The notes below the pieces were generated by a model that saw only the letters and a list, made by a program, of their open reading frames with translations, had not been told where the DNA came from and searched no databases. Below, piece after piece: positions 21,988-28,109 of a stretch of DNA of 28,297 bases (its first letter is position 1; every line of letters starts with the position of its first letter). The position numbers and the translations under genes are program-made. Source of the DNA: a virus; IMG/VR virus record IMGVR_UViG_3300017765_000033, positions 1 through 28,297 of that record. One strand, 5' to 3'.

Positions 21988-22356
21988 AACTACTTTTACA
22001 TCCCCTGGGGGTATGGTGATGTTAGCTCCACTGCCTTGAGAAATAATTATGTTTTGAGATCCAGATGTGCCGTTTTCAATAAACCACATTTTACTAACGG
22101 TGTTAGGACCAATAGTAATAGTACAAGCTGAGTCAAGTGTTCCTGTATATTTTAAATATAAAGATCTGCCTGGATCTGTGGATCCGTCTGCAATTGTTGT
22201 TGTGTGTGTATCAGCATTAGTTGTTATAGCCTCGGTGCCAAAACTAAATGCTTCTGCGATTAATTCTAAATTGGTGTTGGTTTCCGTACCCCAAGTACCA
22301 CTGGATTCACCAGTGCCAATTTCTTTTAATCTTAAATCGTTTACATAGGTTGCCAT
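21985..22356 (-). CDS. Tail fibre N-terminal domain, separated from the fibre by an in-frame TAG
   Basis: These 123 residues (MATYVNDLRLKEIGTGESSG, WGTETNTNLELIAEAFSFGT, SLYLKYTGTLDSACTITIGP, FIENGTSGSQNIIISQGSG) are the virion-attachment and shaft start of a marine phage tail fibre. The stop is exactly in phase with the repeat fibre at 19348, and the 32 codons after it encode a normal shaft linker with DGAGSGAAVVDAF and DDLTVTDDMTVGG. Alone, this piece could attach to the virion but would not carry a receptor-binding end. AGAGGA precedes the ATG. Confidence 0.85.
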   Translation of the reverse strand: MATYVNDLRLKEIGTGESSGTWGTETNTNLELIAEAFSFGTEAITTNADTHTTTIADGSTDPGRSLYLKYTGTLDSACTITIGPNTVSKMWFIENGTSGSQNIIISQGSGANITIPPGDVKVV

Positions 22357-22376
22357 ACTTAATGTCCTCTAAGTTA

Positions 22377-23099
22377 TCATGCCGCGTCTCTACCAGCATC
22401 TATTGTAGTATAGTTTGGAGATTGACTTGTCGCAACCTCTGAGTAGCCAGGGGTTTGTGAGGTTGTAACCTCTCCGTATCCAGGGGTTTGGTCAGTATCT
22501 ATTTCACCGTAGACTAAAATAAAGCCTGGAGAGGTTGTGATAGACAATCCAGATATATTTACGTCAGCTGCGGCCGTTGGTGCAATAGATCCGTTAGCAC
22601 TTGTTATTGCCTGGCCAGTTACTTCAAAAGTAACGCCGACACTAATAAATGGTGTGCCTAAAGCTGAGGTTGCAGCTTGGCCATCTGGTGTTACGTTTGC
22701 AGCTGCGGTAGTAGTAACAGATCCAACGGCAGTAGATAAAGATCCAACGGTAGTTACAGATACATTTGCGTCAGCTGTCGGTGCTATAGATCCTACAGAA
22801 CTGGTAGCTGCTTGGCCTGTCGGTATGACATTAGCTTTACCTGTAATTGTTAGAGATCCGACTGCTGCGGTGGCCGCTTGACCAGTAACGGATACATTTG
22901 CTTTTGCTGATACTGTTGTAGATCCTAGGCTGGAAGTAACCGCTAAACCTGTTATCTGAACTACAGCTGCTGCAACAACAGTTGCGGATCCTAGACTTGC
23001 AGTTGCGGACTGCCCTGTGACATCAACATCGACAGGAATACTTATTGCTTCGTTCCAGGCTCCTTGTCCCCAGGTACCTCGTCCCCAACCGCTACTCAT
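22377..23099 (-). CDS. Virion protein with repeated beta modules
   Basis: The start MSSGWGRGTWGQGAWNE is a Trp-Gly motif I associate with virion proteins of marine phages. The body has about seven modules of 24-29 residues around VTGQAATAAVGS and T-x-T-x-x-A-x-A-x-V, each probably a beta hairpin or Ig-like strand set. The C-terminus has a short repeat, TDQTPGYGEV, TSQTPGYSEV, TSQSPNYTTI. It lies directly upstream of the tail-fibre gene, so it may be a tail or fibre-attachment protein. It overlaps the 46-residue gene by TAATG. Confidence 0.75.
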   Translation of the reverse strand: MSSGWGRGTWGQGAWNEAISIPVDVDVTGQSATASLGSATVVAAAVVQITGLAVTSSLGSTTVSAKANVSVTGQAATAAVGSLTITGKANVIPTGQAATSSVGSIAPTADANVSVTTVGSLSTAVGSVTTTAAANVTPDGQAATSALGTPFISVGVTFEVTGQAITSANGSIAPTAAADVNISGLSITTSPGFILVYGEIDTDQTPGYGEVTTSQTPGYSEVATSQSPNYTTIDAGRDAA

Positions 23100-23239
23100 T
23101 AGCTTAAGTTATCTCTTACTTCTTCAAGCTCAGTTTTAATTTTGTTAAGATCTTCTCTTACAGGATCTGTCATAAAATCAAGTGTTAGCATTGAATTGAT
23201 TGTAGTAATGGCGCTTATTATTTTTTCTCTGTCGGTCAT
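23099..23239 (-). CDS. Small helical protein, 46 residues
   Basis: The frame reads MTDREKIISAITTINSMLTL, then DFMTDPVREDLNKIKTELEE, and ends VRDNLS TAA overlapping the next ATG. It is all helical and acidic, with no membrane segment. It sits between the RelA/ART-like protein and the tail repeat protein, and close junctions on both sides support coding. No family is recognised. Confidence 0.65.
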   Translation of the reverse strand: MTDREKIISAITTINSMLTLDFMTDPVREDLNKIKTELEEVRDNLS

Positions 23240-23243
23240 TGTG

Positions 23244-25100
23244 TTATTCTACCTCGAATATATCTACATCATTAGGGTTGTAGTTTTTTGTAAATTTTTG
23301 TAAACTATTGTTGATGGAAAAATTTGATACATTATATTTTGCGTGGGAAGATGGTCCTGCTGTATTAGCACCAGTCGGTGACGGAGATCTGGGATATTTT
23401 ATATCTCCAGGTAAGTCTGATTGGACACTAGCAGAGCCAAGCCAAGTTGCAGACTTTTTCGTCGACGGCTCAAAAATATCTAAAGACGCATTTGAAAAAA
23501 CATTTGGTGTCATTGGAGCCGATCTTCCAGAATTACCAGCTGTAACATAACCACCACTAGCAAACTTTTTAACTTCTTTTTTAGAACTTCTTTTTGTAAC
23601 TTTTATAATACTGTCGTCTGGCACCACCATATTTCCAGAGCCGTTTATCTCACCATATACTTTGCCGCCATAAGGCACTTTTTTTGGAGATCCCCATGCA
23701 GCAAATTTTACTCCATTTGGATCATCAAAACTTTTAGCTATTGGACCATTTTCAACAAAAAATTCAATATCATTTCCTGTAGGATCTTTTTTTACAAAAT
23801 CATCTGGCAATATTTCTTTTAGTTTTTTTCTCAAAGTAGGATGTTGCCTGCTTAATGGTTCATCAACTCTTAATAATTTTTCACTTGGTACCTCAACCTT
23901 ATAAACAAAACCGTCTTCGCCAGCATAGTTGGCTACAGTATTTTTTCCTTCTTTATTTCTGGTTGTGAAGTAATGGCCGCGACCATATCGATCAAGGCCT
24001 TTTGGCAACCCAAATTCATCTAAGGGTTCTTTGCTCATGTCAAATTTATCAAATTTTGCTGGACTTCCATGTAATCCTGTAATTCCTTTGCTTGTAAAAT
24101 AGAAATCTGGATCTATTTGATTTTTTGCGTTTCCAAAAACATCACCCATGCCTTTTTGTAAGGCCTCACCTTTAAGTCTTATGTCTCTGCTTATTGTTTG
24201 TAATTCTTTTGAATCTGTCGGCATGCCTTTCGGGAATAAAGATCTAAATTCTTCATATAAAACGTGCGCTTCGTCTGAGGCTCTCCACATAGGAGCTGTA
24301 ATAATACCCACCTCTGCTACTAACTTTTCACCGTTAGATCCAACAAATTGAATATTTAGTTTACGGTCAACAAAACCCTCTGGCTTAATGTCGCGGCCTT
24401 TATCAAAGAGTTTGTATTGGTTTTTCATAAGATCTACAACAGCTTCTTCTTCGGCTGGTGTATTAACCACAATTCTAGTTCTGATTGGATCTGTCAGCTG
24501 CGTTACATCTTTGTCGTATTTTTTTCTGGACTTTTCTACCATCCTGGGTATTTTTTTTACGGTTCCCATTTTTTGCCCAGTAGCTGCATCAATCTTTGTA
24601 GTAAATTCTGGCAGCGTAGTTTCCAGATTTAAACTTTTTGCTATATCGTCTATTTGTTGATTAAACTCTGGAGCTAAACGAACAGCTCGATCATACATCT
24701 TATTTGCATCACCTAAAGGATTGCCTGTATATAGATCTTCCTGGTGTCTTGTTATTTCGTATCGAGGATTGTTGCTAGGTAAACTTTGAATACCTTTTTT
24801 TAAAGGCTGTTTTGCTAGGTTGGCCAGCTCACCAACTAAGGGTACAGCTGCGAGTCCAGATAAAGCGGCAATACCAAGATTGCCAAAGCCACTGCCAATA
24901 TTACCTTGTGAAAAATCTTTAAAAGAATCACGGCCATATTTGCCAGCTGCCGCAATATCCATGGCCATACCTGGAGGAGTAAAGCCAGCAGCTATTTGGC
25001 CGAGTAGAGGTACGTTTTCCTCGTAGCCTTCAACCGTTCGATCTAATAGATCTTTGTCAGCTGCACCGCCTTGTTGGAATATGTCAATATCTTGATACAT
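23244..25100 (-). CDS. Polyvalent-type protein with RelA/SpoT-like and ADP-ribosyltransferase-like domains
   Basis: This 618-residue protein has an N-terminal hydrophobic Gly/Ala-rich part (1-95). Next is a RelA/SpoT-nucleotidyltransferase-like region (about 135-295): EKSRKKYDKDVTQLTDPIRT, EGFVDRKLNI and LVAEVGIITAPMWRASDEAH. An ADP-ribosyltransferase-like region (about 341-505) follows: GLHGSPAKFDKFD, RYGRGHYFTTR, VYKVEVPSEKLLRVDEPLS. A disordered tail has FASGGYVTAG. A D-x-D-I-F or LDIFE motif occurs near both ends and at about 540. Such multi-domain effectors are often carried in the virion and injected. It may modify host nucleotides or proteins; activity is unproven and catalytic residues need alignment. 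Confidence 0.7.
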   Translation of the reverse strand: MYQDIDIFQQGGAADKDLLDRTVEGYEENVPLLGQIAAGFTPPGMAMDIAAAGKYGRDSFKDFSQGNIGSGFGNLGIAALSGLAAVPLVGELANLAKQPLKKGIQSLPSNNPRYEITRHQEDLYTGNPLGDANKMYDRAVRLAPEFNQQIDDIAKSLNLETTLPEFTTKIDAATGQKMGTVKKIPRMVEKSRKKYDKDVTQLTDPIRTRIVVNTPAEEEAVVDLMKNQYKLFDKGRDIKPEGFVDRKLNIQFVGSNGEKLVAEVGIITAPMWRASDEAHVLYEEFRSLFPKGMPTDSKELQTISRDIRLKGEALQKGMGDVFGNAKNQIDPDFYFTSKGITGLHGSPAKFDKFDMSKEPLDEFGLPKGLDRYGRGHYFTTRNKEGKNTVANYAGEDGFVYKVEVPSEKLLRVDEPLSRQHPTLRKKLKEILPDDFVKKDPTGNDIEFFVENGPIAKSFDDPNGVKFAAWGSPKKVPYGGKVYGEINGSGNMVVPDDSIIKVTKRSSKKEVKKFASGGYVTAGNSGRSAPMTPNVFSNASLDIFEPSTKKSATWLGSASVQSDLPGDIKYPRSPSPTGANTAGPSSHAKYNVSNFSINNSLQKFTKNYNPNDVDIFEVE

Positions 25101-25131
25101 TCCATGATTATAACTAAATCTCTAGGATTTT

Positions 25132-25920
25132 CTATTCGTGGAGGCCTTGGAATTTTCTTTTGAGTATTCTTTGGACCTTGTGATAGGGGAAGTCCTCGTA
25201 TCCAGCGTGTGAACTTTGGATCTGAGTAGCTATCTTCCTGGCACCTAGGCCTTGAGCTCTTAGTGCATAGATATGCTTTAGAACTGCTTGCTCCTCTGGA
25301 ATTGGCACTAATTTAGTTCTTCTTCTGCTACCAGATTCGTCGTATTCTTTTTTGTAGCCAAAGGGAGTCTTACCACCGATTGAGTAGCCTTTTTCTGCAT
25401 AGACCAGCTTGCCGCCGTTTAGCCTGGACATAATCATTTCTCTCTCGATCTCAGCGAACTGCGCCATGTTGGTCACTAGGTTTTGGTTGGCTATTCTGGT
25501 CATATTCATTTTCGCTGCTAGACCAGATTGTTCTTTTTGCTTGGGCAAAACCACTGGTATGTCTGCAAACATATCGCAGAAGTAAAGTGTGATCCCAGTC
25601 TCTTCCAGAGTAGGAATCATATTAACCATTTCTAAAAAGGATCTTGCAAGCCTGTCGAGCTTGGTTGCTACTATCACGTCGTTAGCGTCCATGGTATCAG
25701 TCAGCTCTCTGGATCCTGGCCTTTCAAGCAATGGCTTCATGCCACTTATGCCAGCGTCGGTAAAGAACTGATCGACTTTCCTGCCGCCGTATTTGTTGGC
25801 CACAAACTCTTCAATAGATCTTTTTTGTTCGTCCAGGGAAGATCCATCTTTGGCCTGCTGCTCAGATGATACTCTGATATAGCCGTAGATATTGTTTACT
25901 TGTTTTCTTGGTTCAATCAT
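25132..25920 (-). CDS. Serine recombinase (resolvase/invertase family)
   Basis: This 262-residue protein has the resolvase catalytic domain: YIRVSSEQQ with nucleophile Ser18, Arg16, DQFFTDAGISG, and ATKLDRLARS carrying the conserved Asp and Arg residues. A recombinase-type DNA-binding part follows (GYSIGGKTPFGYKKEYDESG). The C-terminus is a short helix-turn-helix-like region (ARKIATQIQSSH). It may integrate the phage, invert a DNA segment, or resolve dimers. It is too short for a large serine integrase and is closer to small recombinases with a recombinase domain. It is the last gene of the operon beside the divergent control region. No inverted target repeat was recognised. Confidence 0.9.
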   Translation of the reverse strand: MIEPRKQVNNIYGYIRVSSEQQAKDGSSLDEQKRSIEEFVANKYGGRKVDQFFTDAGISGMKPLLERPGSRELTDTMDANDVIVATKLDRLARSFLEMVNMIPTLEETGITLYFCDMFADIPVVLPKQKEQSGLAAKMNMTRIANQNLVTNMAQFAEIEREMIMSRLNGGKLVYAEKGYSIGGKTPFGYKKEYDESGSRRRTKLVPIPEEQAVLKHIYALRAQGLGARKIATQIQSSHAGYEDFPYHKVQRILKRKFQGLHE

Positions 25921-26072
25921 GCTGCCTCCTCTTCTTTTATTACTTTATCTATAATTGCAAATGCCTCTAGCATTTCATTTATAACATCCCCATCACAGTA
26001 TCCTAAAATCGCATCATCTAGTTTTTTTCTAGCCTTTTTTAATTTTTTTATATTTGTTTTCGTGTTGTTCAT
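25917..26072 (-). CDS. Small basic-to-acidic helical protein, 51 residues
   Basis: The frame reads MNNTKTNIKKLKKARKKLDD, AILGYCDGDVINEMLEAFAI, then IDKVIKEEEAA and TGA, which overlaps the recombinase ATG. The preceding GGAGGCAGCATGA, inside the end of the upstream gene, supplies the ribosome site, and this gene's own end repeats that sequence for the recombinase. It has a Lys-rich first half and an acidic second half. It may regulate or bind the recombinase, but no family is known. Confidence 0.7.
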   Translation of the reverse strand: MNNTKTNIKKLKKARKKLDDAILGYCDGDVINEMLEAFAIIDKVIKEEEAA

Positions 26073-26428
26073 GCTGCCTCCTTATAAAACTGTTTGTATT
26101 GTTTGTATTTTCTTATGTTCTTTGGATCATCCAGTTCTGCTTTAATCATCTTGACAAAGGATCTTGGATTAATCCTTGGCATAAAGACGCTTTTGTAGCC
26201 ATCCCTCGCCAGGGGTGATGGAGCTTCTCTTTGCAACGGATCTTTGTATCTGGTCATGTGAATTTCGGCATGGTCAACCTTGTGTATGTTTCCATCATCA
26301 AACTTTACCCAGTTCCAATGTTTGCAAAGATCTATCCTTACAGTAACTTTGTCTTTGCCGTGGGACCAGGTGAACTTGTCAATGGTCTTATATTCTCTAT
26401 TGAACTTTGATTTGACTATCTCGCTCAT
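26069..26428 (-). CDS. Basic 119-residue hypothetical protein
   Basis: The protein starts MSEIVKSKFNREYKTIDKFT and has a beta-rich first half (KVTVRIDLCKHWNWVKFDDG) and a Lys/Arg-rich helical end (KYKQYKQFYKEAA). It is rich in Trp and His. There are no membrane or enzymatic motifs. It is coupled at both ends by the GGAGGCAGCATGA junction. It belongs to the leftward operon that opens opposite the RHH gene, so a control or recombination-accessory function is possible. No family is recognised. Confidence 0.68.
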   Translation of the reverse strand: MSEIVKSKFNREYKTIDKFTWSHGKDKVTVRIDLCKHWNWVKFDDGNIHKVDHAEIHMTRYKDPLQREAPSPLARDGYKSVFMPRINPRSFVKMIKAELDDPKNIRKYKQYKQFYKEAA

Positions 26429-26637
26429 GCTGCCTCCATATAATTTTCTGTAATCTTAATCGGCCTGCCGATATGATATTTGCTAGAGAAGAACGCTATC
26501 TTTTTATAGCAATCTTTCAGACTGTCAAACACCATTGACCAATCTGGATCACCTGCAATCCTCAATCTATAAACACCACCGTATCTTGAATCAAGATCTG
26601 TATACAAGACATCAATCACATATTCACAATCAATCAT
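26425..26637 (-). CDS. 70-residue hypothetical protein, first gene of the leftward operon
   Basis: It starts MIDCEYVIDVLYTDLDSRYG and continues RLRIAGDPDWSMVFDSLKDC. An alpha-beta pattern with Tyr and Asp suggests a small globular protein. A consensus site GGAGGAAAT precedes the ATG. The gene lies directly downstream of a leftward promoter in the divergent region and ends in Glu-Ala-Ala over the next ribosome site. The family is not recognised. Confidence 0.7.
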   Translation of the reverse strand: MIDCEYVIDVLYTDLDSRYGGVYRLRIAGDPDWSMVFDSLKDCYKKIAFFSSKYHIGRPIKITENYMEAA

Positions 26638-26672
26638 ATTTCCTCCTTATTTAATTTGTTACTCACACTACA

Positions 26673-26723
26673 ATAATAACACTTTAACAAATATTTGCAA
26701 CTATTTATAACTTATAGTATATT
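26673..26723. promoter_or_regulatory. Divergent promoters sharing one palindromic TTGCAA
   Basis: TTGCAA (26695-26700) reads the same on both strands. Rightward it is followed by 17 bases and TATATT (26718-26723), upstream of the RHH gene. Leftward it is followed by 16 bases and TATTAT (26673-26678), upstream of the 26637 gene. The two polymerases could not bind together, so the two directions should compete. GCAACTATTTA and ATATTGATTT also occur at the 2646-2700 site. The region 26638-26750 holds no gene. Confidence 0.6.
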
Positions 26724-26750
26724 GATTTTATATTAATTTACGGAGTAATT

Positions 26751-26927
26751 ATGAAACTTGATTTTAATGTTAAAAAACCAAATACAACAACGGTTCAGTT
26801 TAGAATTGATCCAGATACTAAAAGACAGATGAACGCATTAAAAAAACACTACGGTGTGCGTACGGGCCAGCTGATCAAAAAAATGATCCAGGTATCCTTT
26901 GCAGCTGTAGAGGGAGAAATAAAATGA
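26751..26927 (+). CDS. Ribbon-helix-helix (Arc/CopG-like) DNA-binding regulator, 58 residues
   Basis: After a short basic arm, TTVQFRIDPDTKRQMNALKK forms the RHH strand and first helix, and TGQLIKKMIQVSFAAVEGE the second helix. The strand TVQFRID would contact the DNA groove as a dimer. GGAG lies upstream of the ATG. It is the first gene of the rightward operon next to the shared promoter, the classic place for an autoregulator that also represses the leftward operon. Targets may be the GCAACTATTTA elements. The fold is well supported; the targets are inferred. Confidence 0.75.
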   Translation: MKLDFNVKKPNTTTVQFRIDPDTKRQMNALKKHYGVRTGQLIKKMIQVSFAAVEGEIK

Positions 26928-27142
26928 GCGAACCTAAACATGCAAAGAACTGGCTATATCCAGTAATGAAAGAAATATTTATAAAGTTTCTTGTCAATAA
27001 ACATAACAAGCCGTACAAAGATATTAAGATCTCAGAAATGACGGATACTGAGATTGAGCTCTGGCAACAAGTCGAGGCCATGAACGGAAATAAGATCGGA
27101 GTTACTTTTAAATCTGGATCTGATAAAAGAGTATTGCATTGA
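26924..27142 (+). CDS. 72-residue hypothetical protein
   Basis: The sequence MSEPKHAKNWLYPVMKEIFI and KFLVNKHNKPYKDIKISEMT shows a basic helix, then a polar region with EIELWQQVEAMNG and a short beta end. It overlaps the RHH gene by ATGA and the next by TTGA, so all are co-translated. It has no membrane or catalytic motif. It may be an early accessory protein. The family is unknown to me. Confidence 0.65.
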   Translation: MSEPKHAKNWLYPVMKEIFIKFLVNKHNKPYKDIKISEMTDTEIELWQQVEAMNGNKIGVTFKSGSDKRVLH

Positions 27143-27378
27143 TCAGCAGATCTAAATATCGAAAAGAAACCAGAAAAAATATCTGCGTTGATAACGAAAC
27201 TTATGAACAACTTATTTTGTTAAAAAAAGCATTGATCGTAAAAAACAAAACTAGGCCGTTTACAGATAAAGCGATTAGTCAGCACGATACGATTAAATGG
27301 CTTTTGAAAAATTGTCCTGTTCCAGTTGATATTGATTGGTTAAAAATGTGGGACATGCAAAAGGAGCAAGGTAAATGA
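27139..27378 (+). CDS. 79-residue basic protein, possibly RHH-like, with PVDIDWL tail
   Basis: The start is TTG, overlapping the previous stop as TTGA. The protein begins with a basic arm, then KNICVDNETYEQLILLKKAL and HDTIKWLLKN, a possible strand-helix-helix pattern. The C-terminus reads PVPVDIDWLKMWDM. The block PVDIDWL also appears in the gene at 27589, with near-identical DNA. It might be a docking peptide or a small duplicated module. The RHH identity is weaker than for the first gene. Confidence 0.62.
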   Translation: MISRSKYRKETRKNICVDNETYEQLILLKKALIVKNKTRPFTDKAISQHDTIKWLLKNCPVPVDIDWLKMWDMQKEQGK

Positions 27379-27605
27379 CTGAGGATCATTCTCAAGAAAA
27401 GTTTGCAGCTGACGTTGCTGGAATCATAATGCGATTTATGAAACACATTACAGCTGTAAAAAATTTGGAAGGATATTATTTATCAAATCAATCGGCGATT
27501 AGCCAGGTAAAAAAAATTGACCAGGACAAACACGATGAATTGATTCAGGCCTTTAAAAATAAAAAAACAGAAATATTGGAGAAACAAAATGATGAAACTA
27601 CTTAG
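27375..27605 (+). CDS. 76-residue helical hypothetical protein
   Basis: MTEDHSQEKFAADVAGIIMR starts the protein, followed by FMKHITAVKNLEGYYLSNQS, and a charged final helix (DELIQAFKNKKTEILEK). Largely helical and soluble. It overlaps both neighbours (ATGA upstream, 17 bases downstream). No family is recognised. It is supported by tight coupling in the rightward operon. Confidence 0.62.
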   Translation: MTEDHSQEKFAADVAGIIMRFMKHITAVKNLEGYYLSNQSAISQVKKIDQDKHDELIQAFKNKKTEILEKQNDETT

Positions 27606-27819
27606 AAGACTAGACAGATTTTTAGACAGACGTTGGAGATCTACACATGCAGCAATTGTGCATTTCATTGACAGGCGAAAGGATCCAGTGGATATTGATT
27701 GGTTGAACATGCACAATGATATGGGATTTGATGAAAAGAAAAATTGGGAAAACAAAACCAAAACATACTTGAATGAAACAAAACATATAGACAAGTGGAT
27801 AAAAAATGACAATAAATAA
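27589..27819 (+). CDS. 76-residue basic protein with DPVDIDWLNM
   Basis: Two ATG codons stand at 27589 and 27592; a GGAG site lies upstream. The N-terminus is strongly basic (MMKLLRRLDRFLDRRWRSTH) and may form an amphipathic helix that binds membrane or DNA. The middle carries KDPVDIDWLNMHND, the same element as in the 79-residue gene. The end is charged (KTYLNETKHIDKWIKND). The shared motif suggests a common partner. Function unknown. Confidence 0.62.
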   Translation: MMKLLRRLDRFLDRRWRSTHAAIVHFIDRRKDPVDIDWLNMHNDMGFDEKKNWENKTKTYLNETKHIDKWIKNDNK

Positions 27820-28027
27820 ACACGAACTAGAGATTGCGCGGGTTGCCAGGAGGTTTCGCGAAATTTGTGCAGAGCACATAGAAAATATGGAGGATAAACT
27901 TCCAGGTGCAAACAATCCCCTGGAGCGTGATGATCTAAACAAACAAATAGATGCTATGCACGAATTAGCTGACCAGGCTAATTCCAGAGCAAAAGCTATG
28001 ATCGAGAATTATTATAAAAATGAATAG
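27806..28027 (+). CDS. 73-residue helical hypothetical protein
   Basis: The protein MTINKHELEIARVARRFREI, CAEHIENMEDKLPGANNPLE, RDDLNKQIDAMHELADQANS is almost entirely predicted helix with a loop around PGANNPLE, so a helical hairpin is likely. It is acidic, without membrane segments. It overlaps the preceding gene by 14 bases and the following short frame by 8. It may be an early-phase host-takeover protein, but this is a guess. Confidence 0.65.
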   Translation: MTINKHELEIARVARRFREICAEHIENMEDKLPGANNPLERDDLNKQIDAMHELADQANSRAKAMIENYYKNE

Positions 28028-28109
28028 AAAAAATATACCAGAACACTTAAGGCATTTAAGCGATGAAGCGCTTAGATCTTTAATTAAGCTCTTTACACCT
28101 AATTTCTAA
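28020..28109 (+). CDS. Candidate 29-residue peptide
   Basis: The frame reads MNRKNIPEHLRHLSDEALRS, LIKLFTPNF, then TAA. It overlaps the end of the previous gene by 8 bases and the convergent oxygenase stop by 3. There is no ribosome site of its own, so it would depend on coupling. The sequence is helical and protein-like, but the short length leaves it uncertain. Confidence 0.4.
   Translation: MNRKNIPEHLRHLSDEALRSLIKLFTPNF

Noticed and set aside
26875-27210. A 111-residue leftward frame across the rightward early genes
   Set aside because: It runs opposite three coupled genes with ribosome sites and has a composition typical of antisense shadow frames.
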